Source: Nocardia panacis (GTDB lineage Bacteria; Actinomycetota; Actinomycetes; Mycobacteriales; Mycobacteriaceae). Taken from it: 64,000 nucleotides of DNA. Each line of letters starts with the position of its first letter. Within the stretch, counting starts at the first letter, position 1. This document shows positions 51,778-60,917 of the stretch, one piece after another. The notes under the pieces are model-generated. The model had not been told where the DNA came from, made no database searches, and was given only the letters and a program-made list of their open reading frames with translations. Location of the stretch: NCBI RefSeq assembly GCF_003598715.1, contig NZ_QZFU01000045.1:248001-312000 (forward strand). Reading direction: 5' to 3'. Position numbers and translations under genes: made by a program.

Positions 51778-53010
51778 TCACGAAGCGCCCGTCGGCAGCG
51801 GCACCGACCAGCACAGTCGGGTGCCCGCCACACCTTCCGGATCGCGGCTGCCCGGTCCGAGAGTGAAGGTGCCGTCGGCCTTTTCGGCGCGCTGCTCCAG
51901 ATTCCGCAGGCCGCTGCGGATCACATGATTGGGGATGCCCCAGCCGTTGTCGGTGACCACGATGGTGAGATCGTCGTCCACGCCGATCTCCACCGAGACC
52001 GTGTCCGCCCCCGAATGTTTCACCGCATTGCTGATGGCCTCGCGGACCACCGCCTCGGCGTGGTCGGCGAGTTGCCGGTCCAGCACCGACAGCGGCCCGG
52101 TGACCTGGATGGTGGCGCGCAGCGCGGTATCGGCGGTCTGCTGGCGGATGGCGTATTCCAGGCGCTGCTGTAGCCCGCGCTCGCCGTCGTGGCCGCCGTG
52201 CAGGTCGAAGATGGAGCCGCGGATATCCTGCACCACCTCTTGGAGGTCGGTGATCGCTGTCGAAAGACGTTGGCGCACTTCGGGAACCATCGCCTTCGGC
52301 AGTGCGCCCTGCAGGCTGAGGCCGATGCCGAACAGGCGCTGGATGACGTGGTCGTGCAGATCGCGGGCGATGCGGTCGCGGTCGGCGACCAGATCGGGCG
52401 TCGCGGGCCGCGCACCCGCCAGGCACAGGGTCAGCGCGGCCTGTTCGGTGAATCCGACGGCGAGTTCCACCAGTTCCTCCGAGTAGGGGAGCTCCTCGGC
52501 GGGGCGGACCGCGACCGCCACGCCGAGGACGGATTCGGGGCAGCCGAGTGGCAGGATCAGTGCGTGCCCCATATTCTCCAGCGGCACACCGAGATTCGTG
52601 CAATCGTCGGTACGGGCGGGGGAGCGCGCGGAGAACGCGGCTCCCGGTAGCGTATTCGCGAGATCGATTGTCCGCCCGAGGTATTCGTCCTCCGGACCGG
52701 ACCAGTGCGTGATGATCAGCGCGTCGTCCTCGGATTCCGCTGCGGCCAAGAAGGTTTGGGCGGAGCCGGTCAGTGTGCGGATCCGGTCGACGACGTAACC
52801 GAGCGCGCGGTCGAGATCCGGATCGACGAGCAGTCGCGCCGTCAGGGTGCGGGTCGCCGCGAGCCACGCCTGGCAGGCCCGCGCCGATTCGCAGCGGGAG
52901 TCCAGGATGGTCTCGACCCGATCCTGCACCTCGGTGAGCAATTCGCGCAGTCGCAGCGGCGAGAGGGTATCGCGTGCCGCGGGTTGCGCACCCTGATCGC
53001 GCGTCATCAC
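51778..53010 (-). CDS. DevS/DosT-like GAF histidine kinase
   Basis: A 410-residue cytosolic sensor kinase of the HisKA_3 type. Residues about 60-200 form one GAF domain; the dimerisation/phosphotransfer helix has DRIARDLHDHVIQRLFGIG with His219; the ATPase domain carries AVVREAISNAVKHSGA and VVTDNGWGIPNH. DevS has two GAF domains, the first binding haem through a His in a PPYHPPM-type loop; here only a domain like the second is found and that His is not seen, so oxygen/NO sensing by haem is doubtful. Partner: the regulator at 53888-54517. Confidence 0.88.
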   Translation of the reverse strand: MMTRDQGAQPAARDTLSPLRLRELLTEVQDRVETILDSRCESARACQAWLAATRTLTARLLVDPDLDRALGYVVDRIRTLTGSAQTFLAAAESEDDALIITHWSGPEDEYLGRTIDLANTLPGAAFSARSPARTDDCTNLGVPLENMGHALILPLGCPESVLGVAVAVRPAEELPYSEELVELAVGFTEQAALTLCLAGARPATPDLVADRDRIARDLHDHVIQRLFGIGLSLQGALPKAMVPEVRQRLSTAITDLQEVVQDIRGSIFDLHGGHDGERGLQQRLEYAIRQQTADTALRATIQVTGPLSVLDRQLADHAEAVVREAISNAVKHSGADTVSVEIGVDDDLTIVVTDNGWGIPNHVIRSGLRNLEQRAEKADGTFTLGPGSRDPEGVAGTRLCWSVPLPTGAS

Positions 53011-53044
53011 GGCTTCCGTCGCTCGGCGTGGCGCGTTCGGTCGA

Positions 53045-53064
53045 TCGGGGACTTTAGGCCCTGT
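53045..53064. promoter_or_regulatory. DosR-box-like site
   Basis: TCGGGGACTTTAGGCCCTGT. The core GGGACTTTAGgCCC differs at one base from the DosR consensus core GGGACTWWAGTCCC as I remember it. It lies in the divergent gap between the histidine kinase and hibernation-factor genes, 33 bases before the latter's ATG. Confidence 0.7.
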
Positions 53065-53096
53065 TCGCCGCGGCGTGGCGATGGTGGCATTACCGG

Positions 53097-53891
53097 ATGA
53101 ACGCGCCCCGGTATCGAACGCAAGGGGAGCCTCAGCACTGGACCAGTGCGGCCGAACCCGAGTTGGCCGTCACCACCAGCGGTGCGGTGCCCGCCCGCGA
53201 GGTGACCAGGGCGGTGCGCGCCATCGGACTCATTCTGCGCAGGCATCGCCTCGATACCGCGGCCAGAGTGCGCGTCACCGCCCCGGCGGCGGCCGACGAA
53301 CCCACCCTGGTGCAGGCCAATATTCGCTTTCGCGGCATTCCGACCAGGGTGCAGGTGTGCGGTCCGGGCGGTTTCGCGGTCACCTTCGCCGCCGAGCGGC
53401 TCGACCGTCAGATCGATCGGCTGGCCACCCGCCGCGTCAGGCCGTGGCCGGATCCGGCGCGGCCGCCGCTGGCGCGGGTCAGCGAGCCGCGCGCGGTGAC
53501 CCGCCGCAAAACCTGTGCGCTGCTGATGGGTTCGCCGCGCGAGGCGGCCGCGGTGCTCGACGCGATGGACTACGACGCCTATCTGTTCACCGATGCCGAG
53601 ACGGGGGAGGACGCGGTCGTGCACTGGGCCGATCCCACCGGAATTCGGCTGCTGCGCCAGCGCGCCACCCATCCGCCGCGCGGCGCGGGCCTCGCGAATT
53701 CCCCCGCGATCGAGGCGCATCCGGATCCGGCCCCGGTGCTGCGCGAATCCGATGCCGCGGCAGGTATGTGCCGGGCCGGGCTGCCGTTCCTGTTCTTCAC
53801 CGACGCGCGCAGCGGTCGCGGCGGGCTGCTCTACCGCCGCTACGACGGGGACTTGGCCGTCGTGATGCCGGAACGACGCGAATTCCATTAA
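53097..53891 (+). CDS. RafH-like long ribosome hibernation factor with two C-terminal domains
   Basis: A 264-residue protein resembling dormancy-linked hibernation factors (RafH of mycobacteria). An S30AE-like N-terminal domain (about 20-112) contains VQANIRFRGIPTRVQVCG. Two copies of the S30AE C-terminal dimerisation domain follow: 134-187 (VTRRKTCALLMGSPREAA, YDAYLFTDAETGEDAVV) and 213-262 (LPFLFFTDARSGRGGLLYRRYDGDLAVVMPE core FFTDARSGRGG). It should stabilise 70S ribosomes in hypoxia or dormancy. It sits between a DevS-like kinase and DevR-like regulator, with a DosR-box-like site upstream. Confidence 0.82.
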   Translation: MNAPRYRTQGEPQHWTSAAEPELAVTTSGAVPAREVTRAVRAIGLILRRHRLDTAARVRVTAPAAADEPTLVQANIRFRGIPTRVQVCGPGGFAVTFAAERLDRQIDRLATRRVRPWPDPARPPLARVSEPRAVTRRKTCALLMGSPREAAAVLDAMDYDAYLFTDAETGEDAVVHWADPTGIRLLRQRATHPPRGAGLANSPAIEAHPDPAPVLRESDAAAGMCRAGLPFLFFTDARSGRGGLLYRRYDGDLAVVMPERREFH

Positions 53892-54517
53892 CTGCCACGG
53901 AGTTTCGTGGCGAGTACCGCCGCCTGGGTGCGTCGCTGGACGCCGAGTTTGGCCAGCAGCCTGGAGACGTAGTTCTTCACCGTCTTCTCGGCAAGGAACA
54001 TGCGCTCCGCGATCTGCCGATTGGTCAGGCCCTCGCCGAGCAGGTCGAGCAGTCGACGTTCCTGATCGGTGAGTCCGGCCGGTGCGACGGCCTCGGCGCG
54101 GTGGCGCAAGCGCTCCCGCAGTGCCGCCGCCGCTCTGGTGTCCAGTAGCGAGCGGCCCGCGCCGATCTGCTTGATGGCCGCGGCCAACTCCATCCCCTTG
54201 ATGTTCTTGACCACATAGCCGCTGGCGCCCGCCAGGATGGCGTCGAGCATGGCCTGCTCGTCGGTGTAGGAGGTGAGGATCAGGCAGCGCAGCCCGTCGA
54301 GTTCGGCCAGCAGGTCGCGGCAGAGTTCGATGCCGTTGCCGTCGGGCAGTCGCACATCCAGCACCGCGACATCGGGGCGCGCCGCGCGGATGCCGGGCAT
54401 GGCGTGTGCGACATCACCCGCCTGCCCGATCACATCGAGTTCCGGGTCGCCGTCCAGCAGATCGATCAGCCCCCGCCGCACGATTTCGTGATCGTCGACC
54501 AAGAAGACACTGATCAC
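53888..54517 (-). CDS. DevR/DosR-like response regulator (NarL family)
   Basis: A 209-residue regulator. The receiver domain has Asp8/Asp9, phospho-acceptor Asp54 (AVLDVRLPDG), Thr82 and Lys104 (GYVVKNIKG), the same numbers as M. tuberculosis DosR. The C-terminal LuxR-type DNA-binding domain contains LTDQERRLLDLLGEGLTNRQIA and EKTVKNYVSRLLAKL; the KTVKNYVSRL recognition helix matches DosR. It overlaps the convergent hibernation-factor gene by four bases. Its kinase partner is probably the protein at 51778-53010. Confidence 0.93.
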   Translation of the reverse strand: MISVFLVDDHEIVRRGLIDLLDGDPELDVIGQAGDVAHAMPGIRAARPDVAVLDVRLPDGNGIELCRDLLAELDGLRCLILTSYTDEQAMLDAILAGASGYVVKNIKGMELAAAIKQIGAGRSLLDTRAAAALRERLRHRAEAVAPAGLTDQERRLLDLLGEGLTNRQIAERMFLAEKTVKNYVSRLLAKLGVQRRTQAAVLATKLRGS

Positions 54518-54720
54518 ATCCGCCTCCAGTCCCGTGCCCCAGACCCACCTACTCGGGCGTCCGGTTTATTTTGCCGGATATCTCTCCGCTCAAAAGTAGC
54601 CGCCCCACCGATCGCACACCATCGATCCCGGCGAACCAGCCCGCTCTACGGAACTTGTCGGTGGTCGCGCTTAGCATGGCGCGGGGGGTGGCATGTCGGA
54701 TACGGAATGAAGGGACGGCC

Positions 54721-57700
54721 GTGGCGGAACGCCTCACTGTGCGCGGAGCTCGGGAACACAACCTCAAGGGGGTTGACCTGGACCTGCCCCGCGACAGCCT
54801 CATCGTCTTCACGGGGCTGTCCGGATCGGGCAAGTCCAGCCTGGCCTTCGACACCATCTTCGCCGAGGGGCAGCGCCGCTACGTGGAATCGCTGTCGGCC
54901 TACGCCCGCCAGTTCCTGGGCCAGATGGACAAACCCGATGTCGATTTCATCGAGGGCCTCTCGCCCGCGGTCTCCATCGACCAGAAATCCACCAACCGCA
55001 ACCCGCGCTCCACGGTCGGCACCATCACCGAGGTGTACGACTACCTGCGCCTGCTCTACGCGCGCGCCGGCACCCCGCACTGCCCGGTCTGCGGCGAGCT
55101 CATCGCCAAGCAGACCCCGCAGCAAATCGTGGACCAGGTGCTCGCTATGGAGGAGGGCATCAAGTTCCAGGTGCTGGCCCCGGTGGTGCGCACCCGTAAG
55201 GGCGAATTCGTCGACCTGTTCGACCAGTTGCACTCCCAGGGCTATTCGCGGGTGCGCGTCGACGGCGTGGTCCATTCCCTCACCGACCCGCCCAAGCTCA
55301 AGAAGCAGGAGAAGCACGATGTCGAGGTCGTGGTCGACCGCCTCCAGGTCAAGCCGAATTCCAAACAGCGCCTGACGGATTCGATCGAGACCGCGCTGCG
55401 GCTCGCCGACGGCATCGTGGTGCTGGATTTCGTGGACCGCGACGAGCACGCCCACGACCGGGAGCGCCGCTTCTCCGAGCGTTTGGCCTGCCCCAACGGT
55501 CATCCGCTCGATATCGAGGATCTGGAGCCGCGCTCGTTCTCCTTCAACTCGCCCTACGGCGCGTGCCCGGACTGCACCGGGTTGGGTATCCGCAAAGAGG
55601 TGGATCCGGACCTCGTCGTCCCCGATCCGGAACTGAGCCTGAACGCGGGGGCCATCGCCCCGTGGTCGCGCGGCCAGACCGCCGAGTACTTCACCAGGTT
55701 GCTGTCGGGCCTGGCCGAATCCATCGGCTTCTCCATGGACACCCCGTGGCAGCAGTTGCCGCAGCGGGCGCGCAAGGCCGTCCTCGAGGGCAGCTCGGAC
55801 CAGGTGCACGTCTCCTACACCAACCGCTACGGCCGAAAGCGCTCGTACTACGCCGATTTCGAGGGCGTCATGCCCTTCCTGCAGCGGCGCCTCGACGGCA
55901 CCGAATCCGAGCAGATGAAGGAGCACTACGAGGGCTACATGCGCGATGTGCCGTGCCCGGTGTGCCACGGCGCGCGGCTGCGGCCGGAGATCCTGGCCGT
56001 CACCCTCACCGCCGACGGGCAGCGCCGCAGCATCGCCGAGGTCAGCGAGCTGTCCATCGGGGATTGCTCCGAGTTCCTGACCGCGCTGACCCTCGACACC
56101 CGCCAGGCCGCCATCGCCGGACAGGTGCTCAAGGAGATCCAGGCCCGCCTCGGCTTCCTGCTCGATGTCGGCCTGCAGTACCTGTCGCTGTCCAGGGCCG
56201 CCGCCACCCTCTCCGGCGGTGAGGCGCAGCGCATCCGGTTGGCCACCCAGATCGGATCGGGTCTGGTCGGCGTGCTCTACGTACTGGACGAGCCGTCCAT
56301 CGGCCTGCACCAGCGCGACAACCGCAAACTCATCGAAACCCTCAGCAGGCTGCGCAATCTCGGCAACACCCTGATCGTGGTCGAGCACGACGAGGACACC
56401 ATTCGCGCCTCGGACTGGGTGGTCGACATCGGCCCACTGGCGGGGGAGCACGGCGGCCGCGTCGTGCATTCGGGCACCTACGCCGACCTGCTCATCGAGC
56501 CGAATTCGCTGACCGGCGCGTATCTTTCCGGTCGCGAGCGGATCGAGGTGCCCATGGTGCGCCGCCCGATCGACCGCAAACGCAAACTCACCGTCGTCGG
56601 CGCGACCGAGCACAACCTGCGCGGGATCGATGTCGCGTTCCCGCTCGGCGTGCTCACCTCGGTCACCGGTGTCTCCGGATCGGGTAAGTCCACCCTGGTC
56701 AACGACATCCTGGCCACCGTGCTGGCCAATCGACTCAATGGCGCGCGTCAGGTGCCGGGGCGCCACGCCAGGGTCAACGGCCTCGATCATCTCGACAAGC
56801 TGGTCCAGGTGGACCAGTCGCCCATCGGCCGCACCCCGCGTTCCAATCCGGCCACCTACACCGGCGTCTTCGACAAAATCCGCACCCTGTTCGCGTCAAC
56901 CACCGAGGCCAAGGTGCGCGGCTACCAGCCGGGCCGATTCTCCTTCAATGTGAAGGGCGGTCGCTGCGAGGCGTGCTCGGGCGACGGCACCCTGAAGATC
57001 GAGATGAACTTCCTGCCGGACGTTTATGTCCCGTGCGAGGTCTGCCACGGCGACCGCTACAACCGGGAAACGCTGGAGGTGCACTACAAGGGCAAGACGA
57101 TCGCCGAGGTGCTCGATATGCCGATCGAGGAGGCGGCGGGGTTCTTCGAGCCGATCACCTCGATCCACCGCTATCTCAAGACGCTGGTCGACGTGGGCTT
57201 GGGTTATGTGCGGCTGGGCCAGAGCGCCACCACCCTGTCCGGCGGCGAGGCCCAGCGGGTGAAGTTGGCCGCCGAGTTGCAGAAGCGATCCACCGGCCGC
57301 ACCGTCTACATCCTCGACGAGCCCACCACCGGCCTGCACTTCGAGGACATCCGCAAACTGCTTCTGGTGATCAATGGCCTGGTGGACAAGGGCAATACGG
57401 TCATTGTCATCGAGCACAACCTGGATGTCATCAAGACCTCCGACTGGGTGATCGATATGGGGCCGGAGGGCGGCGCGGGCGGCGGCACCGTGGTGGCCGA
57501 GGGCACCCCGGAGGAGGTGGTCGAGGTGCCGCAGAGCTACACCGGGCAGTTCCTGCGCGAGGCACTGGCCCAGCCCGCGGCCTCGGCGCGCGCCGCGAAA
57601 TCCGCCGCGCCCGTGCGCAAGTCGGCCAAGAAGGCCGCGGCCCCGAAGCAGGCGGCGGCCGCCAAGAAGGCGCCCGCCGCCAAGGCCGACAAAGGCAAGG

Positions 57701-57777
57701 CCGACAAGGAGGATCCGGCCGCGGCCGCGCGCGCGGCGGCCAAGCGGGCGTCCCGGAAGGCGGCCGCGCTGCGCTGA
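54721..57777 (+). CDS. uvrA: UvrABC excision nuclease subunit A with basic C-terminal tail
   Basis: Damage-recognition ATPase of nucleotide excision repair, 1018 residues. Two ABC modules: GLSGSGKSSLAFDTIFAEG with LSGGEAQRIRLATQIG, and GVSGSGKSTLVNDIL with LSGGEAQRVKLAAEL. Zinc sites CPVC...CPNGH...CPDC and CEAC...CEVC are present. The GTG at 54721 starts the conserved N-terminus (MAERLTVRGAREHNLKGVDL). After about residue 950 there is a 60-residue Ala/Lys-rich tail (KKAAAPKQAAAAKKAPAAK) like actinobacterial histone-like proteins, which may add non-specific DNA binding. No LexA box seen upstream. Confidence 0.97.
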   Translation: MAERLTVRGAREHNLKGVDLDLPRDSLIVFTGLSGSGKSSLAFDTIFAEGQRRYVESLSAYARQFLGQMDKPDVDFIEGLSPAVSIDQKSTNRNPRSTVGTITEVYDYLRLLYARAGTPHCPVCGELIAKQTPQQIVDQVLAMEEGIKFQVLAPVVRTRKGEFVDLFDQLHSQGYSRVRVDGVVHSLTDPPKLKKQEKHDVEVVVDRLQVKPNSKQRLTDSIETALRLADGIVVLDFVDRDEHAHDRERRFSERLACPNGHPLDIEDLEPRSFSFNSPYGACPDCTGLGIRKEVDPDLVVPDPELSLNAGAIAPWSRGQTAEYFTRLLSGLAESIGFSMDTPWQQLPQRARKAVLEGSSDQVHVSYTNRYGRKRSYYADFEGVMPFLQRRLDGTESEQMKEHYEGYMRDVPCPVCHGARLRPEILAVTLTADGQRRSIAEVSELSIGDCSEFLTALTLDTRQAAIAGQVLKEIQARLGFLLDVGLQYLSLSRAAATLSGGEAQRIRLATQIGSGLVGVLYVLDEPSIGLHQRDNRKLIETLSRLRNLGNTLIVVEHDEDTIRASDWVVDIGPLAGEHGGRVVHSGTYADLLIEPNSLTGAYLSGRERIEVPMVRRPIDRKRKLTVVGATEHNLRGIDVAFPLGVLTSVTGVSGSGKSTLVNDILATVLANRLNGARQVPGRHARVNGLDHLDKLVQVDQSPIGRTPRSNPATYTGVFDKIRTLFASTTEAKVRGYQPGRFSFNVKGGRCEACSGDGTLKIEMNFLPDVYVPCEVCHGDRYNRETLEVHYKGKTIAEVLDMPIEEAAGFFEPITSIHRYLKTLVDVGLGYVRLGQSATTLSGGEAQRVKLAAELQKRSTGRTVYILDEPTTGLHFEDIRKLLLVINGLVDKGNTVIVIEHNLDVIKTSDWVIDMGPEGGAGGGTVVAEGTPEEVVEVPQSYTGQFLREALAQPAASARAAKSAAPVRKSAKKAAAPKQAAAAKKAPAAKADKGKADKEDPAAAARAAAKRASRKAAALR

Positions 57778-57783
57778 TCGCGG

Positions 57784-57817
57784 GCGGCGGGTTTCGGTGT
57801 GCGCCGAAACCCGCCGC
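57784..57817. terminator. Terminator between uvrA and the hydrolase gene
   Basis: A 14-bp perfect stem GCGGCGGGTTTCGG-tgtgcg-CCGAAACCCGCCGC between convergent genes. Confidence 0.9.
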
Positions 57818-57829
57818 GCCGCAGGGCGA

Positions 57830-58546
57830 TCAGCGGTCGGCCACCAGCTCGATGAGCGCGGCGAGTTCCTTCGGGCGGCTGAACTGCGGCCAGTGTCCGG
57901 TGGGGAGTTCGAGGCAGTCGACGTCGATGCGGCGCACCTCCTCGAACAGCCACGACGGTTCGGGCCGGGCGAGTTCGGCCCGCATCTGCGCCTCGGTGAA
58001 GGTGCAGCACACGATGGTGCTGGGGATGGTCAATCGCTCGGACTCCGCGCTGAGCTTCAGCGGCACGGCGGCCAGGCCCGCCGGTTCGGAGACGGCGCGC
58101 TCGCGGAAGCGGGCCAACGCCTGCTCGTTCAGGCCGTCGAGCAGCTGGGGACCCTGTGCGCGGAATTCCGCCCATTCGGGCAGTTCCCACGCTTTCAACA
58201 CCGGATCGAGGGTGGGATTCACCGCGAACCCCTCGTGCCCCGGCGCGGTATCCACATAGACCACGCGCAGGAATTTCTCCGGCGCGAGATCGGTGGCCAG
58301 GTAACCGGTGACGCCCGCGCCGCTGTGCAGCACCAGCACCACCTGCTCGTCCTCGGCGACCGCGTCGACGATGCCGCGCGCCTGCTCCTCCAGCGTGACC
58401 GTGAGCCGGTCCGGATCGGCCGGATCCAGGCCGCGCGGGGTGTGTGCGGTCACCTCGTGTCCGAGCGCCCGCAGTTCGGCGGCCACCTCGTCCCACGACC
58501 ATGCGCCCAACCAGAAACCGGGCACCAGCAGAATTCGTGTCGTCAT
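57830..58546 (-). CDS. Alpha/beta hydrolase
   Basis: A 238-residue hydrolase of the EstC/methylesterase-like group: ILLVPGFWLGAWSWDEVAAEL with the oxyanion motif, nucleophile elbow LVLHSGAGVTG (Ser), and catalytic His in LPTGHWPQFSRP near the end. No signal peptide. It converges on uvrA. The 260-base region upstream (58547-58806) contains an interrupted inverted repeat ACACAGCG/CGCTGTGT (58659-58666, 58687-58694) and no supported gene. Substrate unknown. Confidence 0.88.
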   Translation of the reverse strand: MTTRILLVPGFWLGAWSWDEVAAELRALGHEVTAHTPRGLDPADPDRLTVTLEEQARGIVDAVAEDEQVVLVLHSGAGVTGYLATDLAPEKFLRVVYVDTAPGHEGFAVNPTLDPVLKAWELPEWAEFRAQGPQLLDGLNEQALARFRERAVSEPAGLAAVPLKLSAESERLTIPSTIVCCTFTEAQMRAELARPEPSWLFEEVRRIDVDCLELPTGHWPQFSRPKELAALIELVADR

Positions 58547-58806
58547 GAAACCCCCGTCAGTTGGGTTGATCCTGATACGCGATCAGCCGGGCGCGGTGCC
58601 GGAATCCGGGGATCGGGCGGCGTCGGAGGCAGAGGGTCCGGGGGCGAGCCGGGGTGTGACACAGCGACACCGCTGGGTTGCCACACCGCTGTGTTGCTCC
58701 ACCGCGCAGGCAGACCTCGTCGTCGCCTAAAGCGTGGACCACATGATTCCATCGATTGCCTTGTCCCGCAGGAATTTCAACGGGTCCGGCCGGGCGCGTC
58801 GCGCGG

Positions 58807-59145
58807 TCAGTACACCGGGCCGGTGTACTTCTCGCCCGGCCCCTTGCCGGGCTCGTCGGGATGCGCCGACGCCTCCCGGAAGGCCCGCTGCAGCGATTGC
58901 AGACCCTCGCGAATGGGACCGGCGTGCGGGCCGAGGTATTCCACCGAGGCGCTGACCAGCCCGGCCAGCGCCGTGATGACCCGCCGCGCCTCGTCCAGAT
59001 CCTTGCGCGGGCTGGTCTCGGGATCCGCGTCGGCGAGGCCGAGCTTCTCGGCGGCCGAACTCATCAGCATCACCGCGGCGCGGCTGATCACCTCGATCGC
59101 GGGGATATCGGCGAGTTCGCGAATGTCGGTGGCTTCCTCACTCAT
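58807..59145 (-). CDS. DUF1844 protein
   Basis: A 112-residue helical protein: IPAIEVISRAAVMLMSSAAEKLGLA and KDLDEARRVITALAGLV, the DUF1844 pattern, found upstream of infC in many actinobacteria. The ATG at 59145 starts at MSEEATDIREL; the longer frame to 59220 adds residues of shadow-like composition. Function unknown. Confidence 0.8.
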   Translation of the reverse strand: MSEEATDIRELADIPAIEVISRAAVMLMSSAAEKLGLADADPETSPRKDLDEARRVITALAGLVSASVEYLGPHAGPIREGLQSLQRAFREASAHPDEPGKGPGEKYTGPVY

Positions 59146-59555
59146 GACAATGAGGATGACAAACTGGTGTGCGGCTGCGACCGACGGGGTCGGCGGCGCG
59201 GGGTGCGAGCAGCGGCGCACCGGGCGCTGACCCGCCGATTCGGTGATAGCAGTTCGGACTGTTAAACTGTTGCCCGACGACCGCCCCGTGTACGCGGGGC
59301 AGATAAGTGGAGCCCGACTCCCACCGTTTCACCGAACAGGTCGAACGGTCCGGTCACCCGCCCTTTCGGGGGCGGTTTTCTTGTGCGATGGTTCTCTCGG
59401 CAGAACCCGATCGCGCGAGACGTCCCCCGTGGACGGACCGGTCGACATCGGGCCCCGAGGCGGCGAAATACCGCACCGGGGCCTTCGTGTTGAAATAAGG
59501 GGTTGCAGTTATTGCGCGCGGTCGTTAGACGACACCGCTTGACCTAGGAGGCCCC
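59146..59555 (+). promoter_or_regulatory. infC leader with intrinsic terminator/attenuator
   Basis: A 410-base leader without a supported gene. It contains a terminator-like hairpin CCGCCC-tttcgg-GGGCGG followed by TTTTCTT (59358-59382), about 175 bases upstream of infC, and a second stem GGCCCCG/CGGGGCC (59451-59457, 59477-59483) enclosing GCGG/CCGC. A likely promoter is near CGGACTGTTAAACTG (59252-59266). The layout suggests transcription attenuation of the infC-rpmI-rplT operon, as established for this operon in other bacteria. Confidence 0.6.
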
Positions 59556-60164
<609 letters not shown>

Positions 60165-60222
60165 TACCGATCAGCACACCGGCGTTCCGCGCGAGCGCCG
60201 GTACGACAGATATGAGGAATCC

Positions 60223-60417
60223 ATGCCGAAGATGAAGAGCCACAGCGGCGCCTCGAAGCGTTTCAAGGTTTCGGGCCGCGGCAAGCTGCTGCGTCAGCAG
60301 GCGAACCGTCGCCACCTGCTCGAGCACAAGCCCACCCGCCGGACTCGTCGTCTGGACGGCACGGAGGTCGTCGCGAAGGCCGACGTCCGTCGCGTGAAGA
60401 AGCTGCTCGGCCTCTGA
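60223..60417 (+). CDS. rpmI: 50S ribosomal protein L35
   Basis: A 64-residue basic ribosomal protein, MPKMKSHSGASKRFKVSGRG, with HLLEHKPTRRTRRL; full family length. AGGAA precedes the ATG by four bases. It lies 58 bases after infC; a 7-bp hairpin ACCGGCG/CGCCGGT (60178-60184, 60196-60202) sits in the gap and may tune expression between cistrons. Confidence 0.97.
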   Translation: MPKMKSHSGASKRFKVSGRGKLLRQQANRRHLLEHKPTRRTRRLDGTEVVAKADVRRVKKLLGL

Positions 60418-60526
60418 TCCCCCACGGGATCTGCCGTACGGCACACCGCGATCCGGATTCCGGACGCCAACTCCGACCAATTCTCCGGGCGCCTCGTCGC
60501 GCCCCCTAGATCGACAGGACTGACCA

Positions 60527-60907
60527 GTGGCACGCGTCAAGAGGGCCGTCAACGCTCAGAAGAAGCGCCGTTCCATCCTCGAGGCATCCAAGGGCTACCG
60601 CGGGCAGCGTTCGCGGCTGTACCGCAAGGCCAAGGAACAGCAGCTGCACTCGCTCACCTACGCCTACCGGGACCGCCGGGCACGCAAGGGTGATTTCCGC
60701 AAGCTGTGGATCGCCCGCATCAACGCGGCGGCCCGCGCCAACGACATCACCTACAACCGCTTCATCCAGGGCCTGAAGGCCGCGGGTGTCGAGGTGGACC
60801 GCAAGATCCTGGCCGAGCTCGCGGTGTCGGACGCCGAGGCGTTCGCCGGCCTGGTCGCGGTGGCCAAGGCCGCCCTGCCGCAGGACGTCAACGCTCCCGC
60901 CGCCTGA
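60527..60907 (+). CDS. rplT: 50S ribosomal protein L20
   Basis: A 126-residue ribosomal assembly protein starting MARVKRAVNAQKKRRSILE, with GYRGQRSRLYRKAKEQ and WIARINAAARANDITYNRFI. The start is GTG. In other bacteria L20 represses its own operon; no obvious L20-site mimic is recognised here. Standard third gene of the infC operon. Confidence 0.97.
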   Translation: MARVKRAVNAQKKRRSILEASKGYRGQRSRLYRKAKEQQLHSLTYAYRDRRARKGDFRKLWIARINAAARANDITYNRFIQGLKAAGVEVDRKILAELAVSDAEAFAGLVAVAKAALPQDVNAPAA

Positions 60908-60917
60908 TTCCTCGGTG

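Noticed and set aside
57797..59230. Plus-strand frame of 477 residues opposite the hydrolase and DUF1844 genes
   Set aside because: Shadow frame; both minus-strand genes have family motifs and proper starts.
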